64,000 nucleotides of DNA from Collinsella bouchesdurhonensis (GTDB lineage Bacteria; Actinomycetota; Coriobacteriia; Coriobacteriales; Coriobacteriaceae). Below the pieces are notes generated by a model. It was not told the origin of the DNA and did no database searches. It worked only from the letters and a program-made list of their open reading frames with translations. Where the stretch lies: assembly GCF_900155365.1 (NCBI RefSeq), contig NZ_LT699743.1, positions 62,001 to 126,000 on the forward strand, written 5' to 3'. Within the stretch, counting starts at the first letter, position 1. Each line of letters begins with the position of its first letter. Shown here piece after piece: positions 53,540 to 62,603 of the stretch. The position numbers were made by a program, and so were the translations under genes.

Positions 53540-54871
53540 CTACTCGGACGCCTTCTCCTCACGGGGAAGTACAAGATTCAAAATGACCGCCACAACGGTC
53601 GCCACAGCAATGGAGGAAGTGCCAAACACAGTATTGACCCATGCGGGAAAACCGGCGCCGGCGAGCGCGCCAACAGACTGCTCGATACCGACGCCAAAAG
53701 CAACCGCTAGGCCCATGAGCGTACAATCACGGCCGGATAGCCCCTCGCGCGCGAACATGACCACACCGTTCATGCCAATGGTTGCGAACACGCCGATGGT
53801 AGCGCCGCCAATAACGGGCTGCGGAATAGACGTAAGCAGCGCTGCAAACTTAGGAAGCAAGCCGCCGGCAAGCAAGACGAGGGCAGCAATGGTGAATACC
53901 ACGCGATTCACAACCTTGTTCTCGGCGATGATGCCCACGTTCTGGCCGTACGTGACCGTGGGAATGGTGCCAAACAGCGCAGCCACGGCGCCCACGGCGC
54001 CGGTTGCAACCATGCCACCGGAAAGCTCAGCATCCGTTGCCTCGCGATCAAGACCCGCAGAGGACACGGCCGAAAGCTCGCCCATGACTTGCACGACATT
54101 GACGATAGAGACCACGCCAATCATGGCACAAGCAGCGGGGTCGAAAACAATCTTGTACGGCAAGATGGTGGGCAGCGCAAACCAGGCCGCCGTGCCCACA
54201 CCGGAAAGATCGACCATACCCATAAGAGCAGCGATGACAAATCCCGAAATGATGCCCAAAAGAATACCACCGAGCTTGAGCGTGCCGCGCGCGTAGTTGC
54301 CCACGGCAAAGGTAACGACAAAGGTCGCGATGGCGACGATCCAATTGGAAAGGTCACCAAAGCCAGCGCTCCCCTGTCCGCCAGCCATGGACTTAACGGC
54401 AACGGGACATAGCGACAAACCGATAACAAAGATGACGGTTCCCATCACGACAGGCGGGAACAAGAAGCGCAGGTGGCGAAACGCCAGGCCGAACACGACA
54501 ACAAGCAGACCGCCAACAAGCTGCGCTCCAAGCACGGCCTCAAAGCCCATCTCGACACCGATAGCCTGAAACGCCGGAACAAACGTAAAGCTCGCGCCCA
54601 TGACGATGGGCAGGCCCGATCCAATGCGGCCAAACAGCGGAAACTGTTGCAAAAGCGTATCCACCGCAGAGAGCACGAGAGCCGCCTGGATGATACGGGC
54701 CTCCTCGGCAGCAGAAAAGCCGCAGACCGATGCCACGATGATGGCAGGCGTGACGATTGCCGCAAAAGCGGCGAGAACGTGCTGGAGAGCCAAAGGAATG
54801 GCCGTGACGGGCGACACATGGCCGCGAGGCGTGAACAGCGCGTCTTCTTCTGGAGTGGAAACATCTGCCAT
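53540..54871 (-). CDS. NCS2-family nucleobase (xanthine/uracil) permease
   Basis: The 443 residues form a 14-TM uptake protein. Family motifs include ALQHVLAAFAAIVTPAIIV near the start, PLFGRIGSGLPIVMGASFTFVPA, GELSAVSSAGLD, TVTYGQNVGIIAENKVVNR (the QN-x-G substrate motif of the purine branch) and KFAALLTSIPQPVIGGATIGVFATIGMNG. The QNVG motif and overall pattern favour a purine (xanthine/uric acid) permease. ATG 54871 has AAAGG upstream. Its promoter region has a palindrome but no purine riboswitch. Confidence 0.88.
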   Translation of the reverse strand: MADVSTPEEDALFTPRGHVSPVTAIPLALQHVLAAFAAIVTPAIIVASVCGFSAAEEARIIQAALVLSAVDTLLQQFPLFGRIGSGLPIVMGASFTFVPAFQAIGVEMGFEAVLGAQLVGGLLVVVFGLAFRHLRFLFPPVVMGTVIFVIGLSLCPVAVKSMAGGQGSAGFGDLSNWIVAIATFVVTFAVGNYARGTLKLGGILLGIISGFVIAALMGMVDLSGVGTAAWFALPTILPYKIVFDPAACAMIGVVSIVNVVQVMGELSAVSSAGLDREATDAELSGGMVATGAVGAVAALFGTIPTVTYGQNVGIIAENKVVNRVVFTIAALVLLAGGLLPKFAALLTSIPQPVIGGATIGVFATIGMNGVVMFAREGLSGRDCTLMGLAVAFGVGIEQSVGALAGAGFPAWVNTVFGTSSIAVATVVAVILNLVLPREEKASE

Positions 54872-54891
54872 GGAGCGAGACCTTTCACGAG

Positions 54892-54931
54892 GGGGCAGTG
54901 CAATGGGTTGGATTATATACTGAGCTGCCCC
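54892..54931 (-). promoter_or_regulatory. Promoter with flanking inverted repeat for the NCS2 permease gene
   Basis: A consensus TATAAT (minus strand, 54912-54917) lies between GGGGCAG (54892-54898) and its inverse CTGCCCC (54925-54931). A repressor bound to the repeat would cover the -10. The -35 is weak. Confidence 0.5.
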
Positions 54932-55095
54932 TTGGTCGCCCCAGCTGTACACATCGCCAGGCGCTTCAAGGTTTCTCGAAAAATCGAGCGGCGCCCGCAG
55001 TTGCCACAACCCGAACGCCCGCCATGCGAATCGCACCGTTTTGAGCGGCCGGGCGCCGGCCTCGAGTTCGCATCCGCTCGCCGCGGCACTCGGCA

Positions 55096-55911
55096 TTATG
55101 CAGTAAACGGCCACTTCCCCGCCGCTATAGCCATCATGGCTTGCGGAACAGCAAACTCGTCTACCGATCCGATATGCCAGCGCGCGGCAGCAGCAGCGCG
55201 GGGCGTAGCGTTTGCCACGGCCACCGAGTTGGGAACGTGTTCGAGCATCTCCAGGTCGTTGTCGGCATCACCGAATACAACAACCTCATCAAGCGAGACA
55301 TCTAATTCACGACAGATAATGTCGATACCCGTCGCCTTGCTGTACCCCACCGGCACCACATTCATAAACCCTGCCATGGGGGTGTTAAGACCAAGGCGCG
55401 GCACCACCGCTTCAAGGCGCTCCATAAGCGCCTGCGTACCTTGAACGTCCGCATCGACAAAAACGTTTGCCTTGACCACAGGAAAATCGGGTACGGCGTC
55501 CACGGACGTGATATGAGCTGCATACGAGGGAAAAATGGGAGCGAGGACATCGCGCTCGCCCTCCACCAAAAAGACTTCCGCTCCCTTGAAGCAAATCATA
55601 CCGGCGCGCGGCACCTCGCGCACGGCAGCAGCAAGTTGCGCCAAGCCCTCGTGATCAAGATACTCCTCGTGCACGAGCTTTCCCGCGGCATACACTTGCA
55701 TACCGTTCGTGGCAAGAGCCGTTGCCACACATGCCTGGTCGCCAGCAAAGGCGGGTAGAATCGCCGGAAGGGCCCGGCCGCTTGCAGGGCCTACAGCAAG
55801 ACCGGCATCGAGCAGGGCATGAAAGGCCTCTACGACGCAATGATCAACCTCCGCATTCCCCCGCGGAAGAAGCGTTCCATCGATATCGCTCAGCACAAGT
55901 TTGATGGCCAT
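55096..55911 (-). CDS. Cof-type HAD phosphatase
   Basis: A 271-residue HAD IIB hydrolase: IKLVLSDIDGTLLPRGNAEV with the two catalytic Asp (8 and 10), GPASGRALPAI, YSKATGIDIICRELDVSLDEVVVFGDADNDLEMLEHVPNSVAVANA. Substrate unknown. ATG 55911 has AGAGGGA upstream. It is divergent from uridine kinase and upstream of the permease on the same strand, with 224 bp and a promoter between, so it is probably not in one transcript with it. It is the third Cof-type gene in the window. Confidence 0.85.
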   Translation of the reverse strand: MAIKLVLSDIDGTLLPRGNAEVDHCVVEAFHALLDAGLAVGPASGRALPAILPAFAGDQACVATALATNGMQVYAAGKLVHEEYLDHEGLAQLAAAVREVPRAGMICFKGAEVFLVEGERDVLAPIFPSYAAHITSVDAVPDFPVVKANVFVDADVQGTQALMERLEAVVPRLGLNTPMAGFMNVVPVGYSKATGIDIICRELDVSLDEVVVFGDADNDLEMLEHVPNSVAVANATPRAAAAARWHIGSVDEFAVPQAMMAIAAGKWPFTA

Positions 55912-56108
55912 ACATTCCCTCTCGACGCGAATTGCACAAATGCCATGCGCAACTCTAGCGCGCATCGGAGCCCAAAACAACGCACGGCATGCTGCAAGTC
56001 TTAAAGCCAGACAAAATCGCCTCAGGACCACGCTCTTCGTACACCGGCGAGCACTGCCGAGCCCCTATACTCAAACGCGCAGGCAACACAGACCCAAAAG
56101 GAAACGTC

Positions 56109-56732
56109 ATGCAGCCCTATATCATCGGTATCGCCGGCGGCTCGGGTTCGGGCAAATCAACCTTCATCAACAAGATTGAAGGACGCTTTGGCGATAAGAT
56201 AGCGACCCTTCACTACGACAACTACTATCGCGAGCAGGCCGGCGTTGCCTTTAAGCAGCGCGCGGCAATGAACTACGATCATCCCGATTCGCTTGAGACC
56301 GATTTGCTCGCCAAGCATCTCGAGGAACTCAAACGTGGACACGCAATCCAAAGTCCTGTGTACGATTTCTCCCAGCACAATCGCCTTGATAAGACCGTCG
56401 AGGTTCAGCCGCGGCCGGCGATTCTCGTCGAAGGCATCCTCCTTCTTGCCGACAAGCGCCTGCGGGACCTCTGTGATGTGACGATCTTTATCGAGGTAGA
56501 CGCCGACGAGCGCATCCTGCGTCGAATCCGACGCGACATGGCGGAGCGAGGGTGCTGCTTTGAGGGCGTCATCGATCAATACCTAACATCGGTAAAGCCC
56601 ATGCACAATCGCTATGTCGAACCCACCAAGGCACTGGCCGACATCCTCACCAACGGAGAGCCAAGCGACGCTGTCCTCGACCTCATTTCCATGAAAATCG
56701 ATGGGATGCTCAGCCACGCGGCAGAAAATTAA
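56109..56732 (+). CDS. udk: Uridine kinase
   Basis: Phosphorylates uridine/cytidine in pyrimidine salvage. The 207 residues include the P-loop GGSGSGKST (10-18), HYDNYYREQAGV, MNYDHPDSLETDLLAKHLEELKRG, PVYDFSQHNR, ILVEGILLLADKRLRDLCDVTIFIEVDADERILRRIRRD and the substrate stretch YLTSVKPMHNRYVEPTKALADI. ATG 56109 has AAAAGGAAA upstream. The tRNA-Ala gene follows 64 bp on with its own promoter. Confidence 0.94.
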   Translation: MQPYIIGIAGGSGSGKSTFINKIEGRFGDKIATLHYDNYYREQAGVAFKQRAAMNYDHPDSLETDLLAKHLEELKRGHAIQSPVYDFSQHNRLDKTVEVQPRPAILVEGILLLADKRLRDLCDVTIFIEVDADERILRRIRRDMAERGCCFEGVIDQYLTSVKPMHNRYVEPTKALADILTNGEPSDAVLDLISMKIDGMLSHAAEN

Positions 56733-56752
56733 ACGAATTGGCAAAAAAGTAC

Positions 56753-56781
56753 TTGCACGTTCAAATACATTCCCGTATAGT
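56753..56781 (+). promoter_or_regulatory. Promoter of tRNA-Ala
   Basis: TTGCAC (56753-56758), a 17-bp spacer and TATAGT (56776-56781) give a near-ideal sigma-70-type promoter. Transcription would start about 8-10 bp before the mature tRNA. Confidence 0.8.
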
Positions 56782-56796
56782 TCTTTTCTGTTGCTT

Positions 56797-56872
56797 GGGG
56801 GCGTAGCTCAGCTGGGAGAGCGCTTGACTGGCAGTCAAGAGGTCAGGGGTTCGATTCCCCTCGTCTCCACCA
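56797..56872 (+). tRNA. tRNA-Ala, anticodon GGC
   Basis: A 76-nt cloverleaf with encoded CCA. Acceptor GGGGGCG pairs with CGTCTCC and includes G3-U70, the alanine identity pair. D arm GCTC/GAGC, anticodon stem CTTGA/TCAAG with loop CTGGCAG (anticodon GGC), T arm AGGGG-TTCGATT-CCCCT. It reads GCC and GCU codons. A promoter precedes it and a terminator follows. Confidence 0.95.
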
Positions 56873-56886
56873 CTTGTAACGTCTAA

Positions 56887-56914
56887 GGTCTCAACTTCGG
56901 TTGGGACCTTTTTT
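56887..56914 (+). terminator. Terminator after tRNA-Ala
   Basis: GGTCTCAAC-TTCG-GTTGGGACC followed by TTTTTT: a tetraloop hairpin and T run 15 bp after the CCA end. Confidence 0.9.
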
Positions 56915-56925
56915 GTTACCCGCTC

Positions 56926-56942
56926 AGGGGATCGAACCCTCT
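56926..56942 (-). other. Inverted T-arm-like fragment
   Basis: On the minus strand this reads AGAGGGTTCGATCCCCT, close to the T arm of the tRNA-Ala gene just upstream but inverted. No other part of a tRNA is present. It may be a remnant of recombination at the tRNA or chance. Confidence 0.35.
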
Positions 56943-56955
56943 CGCCATCTCTATA

Positions 56956-57030
56956 TTCCAAATGAAGCAGATAATCCCATTTAGCGCGGTCGATATGCAA
57001 TCTAAATGGGATTATCTGCTTCATTTGGAA
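56956..57030. repeat. Perfect 29-bp inverted repeat with a 17-bp centre
   Basis: The arms 56956-56984 and 57002-57028/30 are exact inverse copies over 29 bp (core AAATGAAGCAGATAATCCC). No T run follows on either strand, so it is not a normal terminator. It lies 84 bp after the tRNA-Ala gene. Confidence 0.92.
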
Positions 57031-57324
57031 AGGGATACCCCGGTGGCGCACGAGGTGCGGTCGCGCGCCATCGGGGCCGCACGCCGAGGCGGAGACGGTC
57101 GCCGGAGCGCGACCACGCACCGAGATGGGAACGGGCACCGCAGCCGCACGCGGCGCGGGGCCGCCTGTCCAAAGCTCAATAAACTCGTTTCAAAATCGCG
57201 CGAACGCTTAAGACGCATGCGCGCCATTCGAGCGTACGCATGCTCATTTACCTCAGCTGCTCTGCTAAGGTTATAGTTCCAGCCCCATTCGAAGCCGCAT
57301 TATTGACCATACGGAGAGATAGCC
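57031..57324. other. Gene-free stretch between the inverted repeat and the LTA-synthase-like gene
   Basis: The first 140 bp are very GC-rich with small hairpins (GTGCGG/CCGCAC); the last 100 bp are AT-richer. TTTACC and TTATAG about 18 bp apart, ending near 57275, could be the promoter of the following gene. No gene or further repeat is seen. Confidence 0.35.
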
Positions 57325-59517
57325 ATGAGCCAGCACGCAAGGACGTCGACGCCAAAGCACGCCGCTCCCAAAAAACCGGCTAGGAAACCAGCGAGGAAGC
57401 AAAGCAGAACACCTGCCGCGCCAGCCACGTCGACTCCGCTTTTCAGCTCGCGCGACCTGCTCCCGCTTCTCTACTTAAGCGCAGCCTTCCTCTTTCTCGA
57501 GCTTCTCCTGCGCATTGCAAATACCAGCAACCCCTTCTTTGACCCGACGCTGCTGCGCATCATCGCCTCCAGCCTCGCCGCGGGTTCTTTGCTCTGGCTC
57601 GTTTCGACCATCATTCCGCATAAAACCGTCGCCCGTGGTATTGTCGCTGCGGTGCTTCTCATCCTTGGTGTTATCGTCATTGCCGAATGCTGTGTGCAGA
57701 AGTTCTTTGGCATCTACTATCAAATCGCCTACATGCTTGGCATGGGCGGACAGGTTGCCGGTGACTTCATGGATGAAGCGGTGGGCGCCATCCTTAAGAA
57801 TCTTTGGTTCTTCCCACTTGCGCTGGCCCCCGGAATATTGACAGTTGTCTTCCGTCACCGCGTTGTGCCCGATAGCAAAAGCACGCAAACAGGCTCGCAC
57901 GTTGTCCTCATCTTCATCTCGCTCATTGTTCTCGCGCTTGCACAGTCTGCCAACGTCGTCGCATGTCACCTTGGCAATGACAACCAGTACTACACCACCG
58001 AGTACACGGCCAATAGCGCCATCCCGCGTTTTGGCCTCGTAAACTCGCTGCGCCTTGAGGCTAAATACTCGATCTTCGGAATGCCGACGCCTTCGTTCGA
58101 CGCCCCCGCAGCCTCCACCTCCGGCGCGACGAAGCAGACTAGTTACAAACCCAACGCGCTCGATATCGATTTTGACACGCTCGTCGCCAACGATACTGAC
58201 GATACCCTGCGCACCATGGATCAGTATTTTGCTTCACAGGTGCCCACGCAGCAAAATCAGTACACCGGATATTTCAAAGACAAAAACCTTGTCTTCATCA
58301 CCGCCGAGGGCTTTTCTTACGCCACCATCGACAAAGAGCGCACGCCCGCGCTCTACAAGCTCTCGCACAACGGATTTGTCTTTAACAACTACTACCAGCC
58401 CAACTGGACCCAGTCGACCACCGGTGGCGAATTCGCGGCCATGTGCGGCATCATTCCTACCTGGGTCAACGGCAACACCGCTTTTGCCGAAAGCGGCGAC
58501 AACGCCATGCCCTTTGGCCTTGGCTGGCAGTTCCAAACGCGCGGCTATACCACCATGGCCTACCACAACAACACCTACACCTATTACGGCCGAAACATCA
58601 CCCATCCCAACCTGGGCTATGACTTTATCGGTATTGGCAACGGCCTGGAGCTCCCCACCAATGCTTGGCCCCGCTCCGACCTCGAAATGATGCAGGCAAC
58701 CATCGATCAGCAGATTGACGCATACAAGAACAACGGCACGCCGTTCCACACCTACTACATGTCCGTCTCGGGCCACTGCAACTACGGCTGGAGCGTAAAC
58801 GACATGTCGCGCAAGAACAAGGATGTCATGAACGGCGAAAAGGGCTCTGAAACCGTCCTGGCCTACAAGGCTTCCCAGCAGGAGCTCGAATACGCGTTGG
58901 AATACCTGTTGGGCCAGCTGGACGAAGCGGGCATCGCCGATGACACCGTGATCGTGCTCACCGCCGACCACTACCCGTATGCTATGACCGAAAATAGCGA
59001 TGTAGACTACTATGCCGAGATGACCGGTATCAACGATAACGAGTCCCTGACCACGCGCTACAAGAATACGCTCATCCTGTGGTGCGGCTCTATGAAGGAA
59101 CCCGTGAAGATCGACGACCCCTGCACCGCCGTGGATATCGTCCCCACGCTGCTCAATCTTTTTGGCTTTGACTACGATTCGCGCCTGCTATCGGGCCGCG
59201 ATGTTTTGGCCCCCGACGCCGACCCCGGCAACGTGAGCACCGACATGCACGTCGCGATCTTTGCCGATTATGGCGGCGGCTACAGCTGGATCACGCGCGC
59301 AGGCACCTACGAGGCATCCCTGGGCACCTTTACCCCGGCCAAGGGCGTGACCCTCGACGACCAAGATGCCTATATCACATCTATGAACGAACTTGTCCGA
59401 AACCGCTACAGCATGGCCAAATACATTGTCCAAACGGACTACTATCGCCACGTATTCCCCAACTGGAAAGACGGAATGACGCTTACTGAGGCTCTTGCCG
59501 GAAGCGCAAGCAGCTAA
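57325..59517 (+). CDS. LTA-synthase-family membrane sulfatase-like protein
   Basis: The 730 residues start with a basic, Pro/Lys-rich cytoplasmic tail (1-40), then about five TM helices (45-212), then an extracellular sulfatase-fold domain. NLVFITAEGFSYATI binds metal, NWTQSTTGGEF holds the probable nucleophile Thr365, YMSVSGHCNYGW and VIVLTADHYPYA provide further metal ligands. Relatives transfer glycerol-phosphate to lipoteichoic acid or act on other wall polymers; which reaction this one does is open. ATG 57325 has GGAGA upstream. A strong terminator follows. Confidence 0.88.
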   Translation: MSQHARTSTPKHAAPKKPARKPARKQSRTPAAPATSTPLFSSRDLLPLLYLSAAFLFLELLLRIANTSNPFFDPTLLRIIASSLAAGSLLWLVSTIIPHKTVARGIVAAVLLILGVIVIAECCVQKFFGIYYQIAYMLGMGGQVAGDFMDEAVGAILKNLWFFPLALAPGILTVVFRHRVVPDSKSTQTGSHVVLIFISLIVLALAQSANVVACHLGNDNQYYTTEYTANSAIPRFGLVNSLRLEAKYSIFGMPTPSFDAPAASTSGATKQTSYKPNALDIDFDTLVANDTDDTLRTMDQYFASQVPTQQNQYTGYFKDKNLVFITAEGFSYATIDKERTPALYKLSHNGFVFNNYYQPNWTQSTTGGEFAAMCGIIPTWVNGNTAFAESGDNAMPFGLGWQFQTRGYTTMAYHNNTYTYYGRNITHPNLGYDFIGIGNGLELPTNAWPRSDLEMMQATIDQQIDAYKNNGTPFHTYYMSVSGHCNYGWSVNDMSRKNKDVMNGEKGSETVLAYKASQQELEYALEYLLGQLDEAGIADDTVIVLTADHYPYAMTENSDVDYYAEMTGINDNESLTTRYKNTLILWCGSMKEPVKIDDPCTAVDIVPTLLNLFGFDYDSRLLSGRDVLAPDADPGNVSTDMHVAIFADYGGGYSWITRAGTYEASLGTFTPAKGVTLDDQDAYITSMNELVRNRYSMAKYIVQTDYYRHVFPNWKDGMTLTEALAGSASS

Positions 59518-59541
59518 TGGCTGAGCCGCGCATATATCATC

Positions 59542-59587
59542 AAAGGGGCCCGTTGCCAAATACACGATTGGCAACGGGCCCCTTTTT
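59542..59587. terminator. Bidirectional terminator between the LTA-synthase-like gene and ridA
   Basis: GGGGCCCGTTGCCAA pairs perfectly with TTGGCAACGGGCCCC. TTTTT follows on the plus strand and TTTG on the minus strand, serving two converging genes. Confidence 0.9.
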
Positions 59588-59605
59588 CACGTTGTATCCC
59601 ACTCG

Positions 59606-59983
59606 CTACAGGGAGGCGATGGCCTCGATCTCGACGAGGGCGCCAGCAGGCAGCGCAGCAACCTGGAAAGCGCTGCGGGCCGGGAAGGGAGCCTCGAAGT
59701 GCTGGGCATAGACCTCATTCACCGCAGCGAAATCGGCGATGTCGGCTAGAAGGACCGTGGTCTTAACGACGTTATCGGTCGTAGCTCCGGCAGCGGCCAG
59801 CAGATTCTCGATATTCTTCAGCGACTGCTCGGCCTGCTCGGTCGCTGTCTCGGGAAGCTTGCCATCTGCGGGGTTGATGCCCAGCTGGCCGGAAAGGAAC
59901 AGCATGTTGCCGCTCTTAACTGCCGGGGAATAAGGTCCCAAAGGTGCGGGGGCATTGTTGGGGATAACTGCTTCTTTGGACAT
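59606..59983 (-). CDS. ridA: RidA-family (YjgF/UK114) enamine/imine deaminase
   Basis: The 125 residues hydrolyse reactive 2-aminoacrylate-type imines made by PLP enzymes. NAPAPLGPYSPAVKSGNMLFLSGQLGINP, QAEQSLKNIENLLAAAGATTDNVVKTTVLLADIADFAAVNEVY and PARSAFQVAALPAGALVEIEAIA (with the catalytic Arg) are all conserved. ATG 59983 has AGGAGCA upstream. It is alone on the minus strand. Confidence 0.94.
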   Translation of the reverse strand: MSKEAVIPNNAPAPLGPYSPAVKSGNMLFLSGQLGINPADGKLPETATEQAEQSLKNIENLLAAAGATTDNVVKTTVLLADIADFAAVNEVYAQHFEAPFPARSAFQVAALPAGALVEIEAIASL

Positions 59984-60084
59984 GATTGCTCCTGTCTTTT
60001 GCTCGTGACGATACCTTGGGATAATACGCCCAAGTAGCGCAAAACGGTATACTTCACTGTACAAATTCAAGTGAAAAGAGCTGC

Positions 60085-62601
60085 ATGGCAATCATGAATT
60101 CCGCCCCGCGCGGCACACATCTCACAGCCCCCACCTACCCTGAGCTGCTTGCCCCCGCAGGCGGACCGGAGCCCTTTGCGGCAGCCGTCGCCGCGGGTGC
60201 CGACGCCATCTATTGCGGCATGGGCGAATTCAACGCCCGCCGCAAAGCCGACAACTTTGCCGATGATACCTTTGAGGCAGCTTGCCGTATGGCGCATCTC
60301 GCCGGCACACGTGTGTACGTCACGGTTAATATCGTCATCAAAGACGAAGAGATGAGCGATGCACTTGAGCTTATCCGCCGTTGCGCAGCCTTAGGCGCCG
60401 ACGCCTTTATCATTCAGGACTGGGGTCTTTTCTTTGAAGTCAAACGCTTGATGCCTCAGCTCGAGACCCATGTTTCGACGCAGGCGAATATTCACGACAA
60501 ACGCGGTGCCGCCTGGTGCCGCGAGGCTGGTGCCGATCGCGTAACGCTCTCGCGCGAGCTTTCGCTCGAGGAAATCGATGATATTTCAAGCGTCGATATC
60601 GATCTTGAGATTTTTAGCCACGGCGCCATCTGCTTTTGTTACTCCGGGCTCTGTGAGCTTTCGAGCTTTGCCTGCGCCGGACGATCCGCCAACCGCGGGA
60701 TGTGCGCCCAGCCGTGCCGTCTCCCCTATGAGGTCCTCGACGCCTCGGGACAAGTTGTTCCCACCCCCGGACGCGAGCGCGCCCTCTGCCCGCGCGACAA
60801 TTGCACCATCGATCTGCTGCCCCAGCTCCTCCGCGCAGGGGCCTGCGCCCTCAAGCTCGAAGGCCGTATGAAAGCTGCGGATTACGTCCATTCCATTTGC
60901 AGTGCCTATCGCGCACAACTCGACGATGTTCTTGCCGGCAAAACGCCTAGCGAGCATGATCGCACCCTCCGTTCTCGTCAGCTCAAACGCTGTTTCAACC
61001 GCGACTTCACAAGCGCCTACCAGCATGGCGTCTCGGATGACAGCATGATGAGCTACGAGCGCTCCAACAACCGCGGGCAAATTGTCGGCAGCGTCGTGGC
61101 AAGCAAACGCGTCGTCACGCATGGCTTGGCCCCCGACGACCGCCGCGCCCGTGCGGGCATTACGCGCATCGAGCTCACCGAGCCCGTGGGCAAGGGAGAT
61201 CTTCTTGAACTGCGCCATGACAACGAACCCGAGAAGTTCCTCACCGCAATCGCCGGGGCAGACACCCCCGCCGGCGAGCAAATCGAAGTGCGCACTGCCC
61301 GTGTCATGCCCGCAGGCTGCGTCGTTCGCCTTATTCGCAGCCAAGCGGCCCTTGATGCCGCAAGTGCCGCCATCAAGCGAGACGTACCCCGCAAACGTAT
61401 GGTCAACATTCATGTTTCCGCGCTTCTGGGTAAGCCGTTTTCCGTCACGCTTACCTGTTTAGACGACCCAACGTTTAGCGTTACAGCGTCTGGTTTTACC
61501 GTCGAGGCCGCTCGAACCCGAGCCGTTGCCAAGGCCGACCTGATTGAGCACGTTGGCCGTATGGGCTCCTCCCCCTTCGAGGCGGCCTCGTTTGAAGTCG
61601 AACTCGATGACGGCTGCGGCATGAGCTTCTCGGCCGTACATAAGGTTCGCGCAGAGGCCTGCCGTCTTCTTGAGGAGAAGATGCTCGCAGGATATACCCA
61701 GCGCGCTCATGAGCTTAAAACCCTTCCCTCGTTTAAGACGACCGCTCTCACCGCCGCATCCCTGGACGCGGCCCCCTCGCCTGCGTCTGCTGCCAAGATC
61801 TGCGTTACCGTCACCAACCTGGCTGCCGCCAAGGCCGCACGAGAGGCTGGAGCAGACCTCATCTACATGACAGTCGACAGCCTTGTTGCCGAGGGAATCT
61901 CGCCGCAAGACGTCCAGAATCTTGGCATCATCCCTATTCTCGACGAGATATGCCGCAAAGCCGATCATGATCGCCTCGACGCATGGGCACAAGCCGGCGC
62001 CACCGTGGCCGTTGGCAACATCTCCGAGCTTTCACTCGCACATCTTGTCGGGTCCACGGCAGAGATTCGCAGCTGCCTGCCGGTGCATAACCTCGCCTGC
62101 ATTCGCGCCATGGAAGAACATGGGGCGAGCACCATTTGGTTCTCCCCCGAACTCACGCTTGCCGAGATCGAGCGCATCGCCCCGCATGCAAAAGCCGCTT
62201 GCGGCATCACTGTCATGGGAAAGCCACGCGTTATGACAAGTGAGCATTGCATCTTGCAGGTCATGAACCGCTGCGTGCATGATTGCTCACGCTGCCAGCT
62301 ACGACACCAGAGCTTCTCGCTCAAAAATATCGACGGCAAAGTCTTTCCCATTCGCACCGATATCCATGGCCGCTCGCGCCTGTACGATGCCTATCCGCTC
62401 GACTTAACCCCGCAAATTCCTGCACTCATCGCCTGCGGCGTCACTCGATTTGCAATCGACGGCGCGCTTCTTGATATCGAAGAGCTCTCCCGCTATGTCG
62501 CACATGCCAAACGAGCACTTACTATCTCGCTCGAGGGACGCAAACCCGCTCGCCGCCTACCGGGCACTACATCTGGCTGCCTTTTTGTAGGGGTCTCATA
62601 G
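60085..62601 (+). CDS. U32-family RNA hydroxylation-type protein (second, longer paralogue)
   Basis: The 838 residues open PELLAPAGGPEPFAAAVAAGADAIYCGMGEFNARRKADNF and carry the U32 signature EIFSHGAICFCYSGLCELS, then NRGMCAQPCR and CPRDNCTIDLL, giving enough Cys for an Fe-S cluster. The C-terminal DUF3656-like region has CVHDCSRCQLRHQS. The length and C-terminal extension resemble RlhA (23S rRNA C2501 hydroxylation) more than TrhP. It is about 140 residues longer than the paralogue at 30628-32730. ATG 60085 has AAGAGC upstream; ATG 60094 is possible. rluA-like starts 2 bp after it, so the two are an operon on RNA modification. Confidence 0.87.
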   Translation: MAIMNSAPRGTHLTAPTYPELLAPAGGPEPFAAAVAAGADAIYCGMGEFNARRKADNFADDTFEAACRMAHLAGTRVYVTVNIVIKDEEMSDALELIRRCAALGADAFIIQDWGLFFEVKRLMPQLETHVSTQANIHDKRGAAWCREAGADRVTLSRELSLEEIDDISSVDIDLEIFSHGAICFCYSGLCELSSFACAGRSANRGMCAQPCRLPYEVLDASGQVVPTPGRERALCPRDNCTIDLLPQLLRAGACALKLEGRMKAADYVHSICSAYRAQLDDVLAGKTPSEHDRTLRSRQLKRCFNRDFTSAYQHGVSDDSMMSYERSNNRGQIVGSVVASKRVVTHGLAPDDRRARAGITRIELTEPVGKGDLLELRHDNEPEKFLTAIAGADTPAGEQIEVRTARVMPAGCVVRLIRSQAALDAASAAIKRDVPRKRMVNIHVSALLGKPFSVTLTCLDDPTFSVTASGFTVEAARTRAVAKADLIEHVGRMGSSPFEAASFEVELDDGCGMSFSAVHKVRAEACRLLEEKMLAGYTQRAHELKTLPSFKTTALTAASLDAAPSPASAAKICVTVTNLAAAKAAREAGADLIYMTVDSLVAEGISPQDVQNLGIIPILDEICRKADHDRLDAWAQAGATVAVGNISELSLAHLVGSTAEIRSCLPVHNLACIRAMEEHGASTIWFSPELTLAEIERIAPHAKAACGITVMGKPRVMTSEHCILQVMNRCVHDCSRCQLRHQSFSLKNIDGKVFPIRTDIHGRSRLYDAYPLDLTPQIPALIACGVTRFAIDGALLDIEELSRYVAHAKRALTISLEGRKPARRLPGTTSGCLFVGVS

Positions 62602-62603
62602 CT

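Noticed and set aside
52828-54296. Open frames across the palindromic repeats (for example 53040-54296 plus and 52828-53226 minus)
   Set aside because: They are strung from repeat arms and then run antisense into the permease. Reading frames are interrupted at the other element copies, so coding is not conserved.
54872-55095. Purine riboswitch ahead of the permease gene
   Set aside because: The conserved three-way-junction sequences could not be found; a protein operator fits better.
56761-57138. Small frame on the minus strand encoding a GNRTPDLL-type peptide
   Set aside because: It is the usual antisense translation of a tRNA gene, frequently misannotated.
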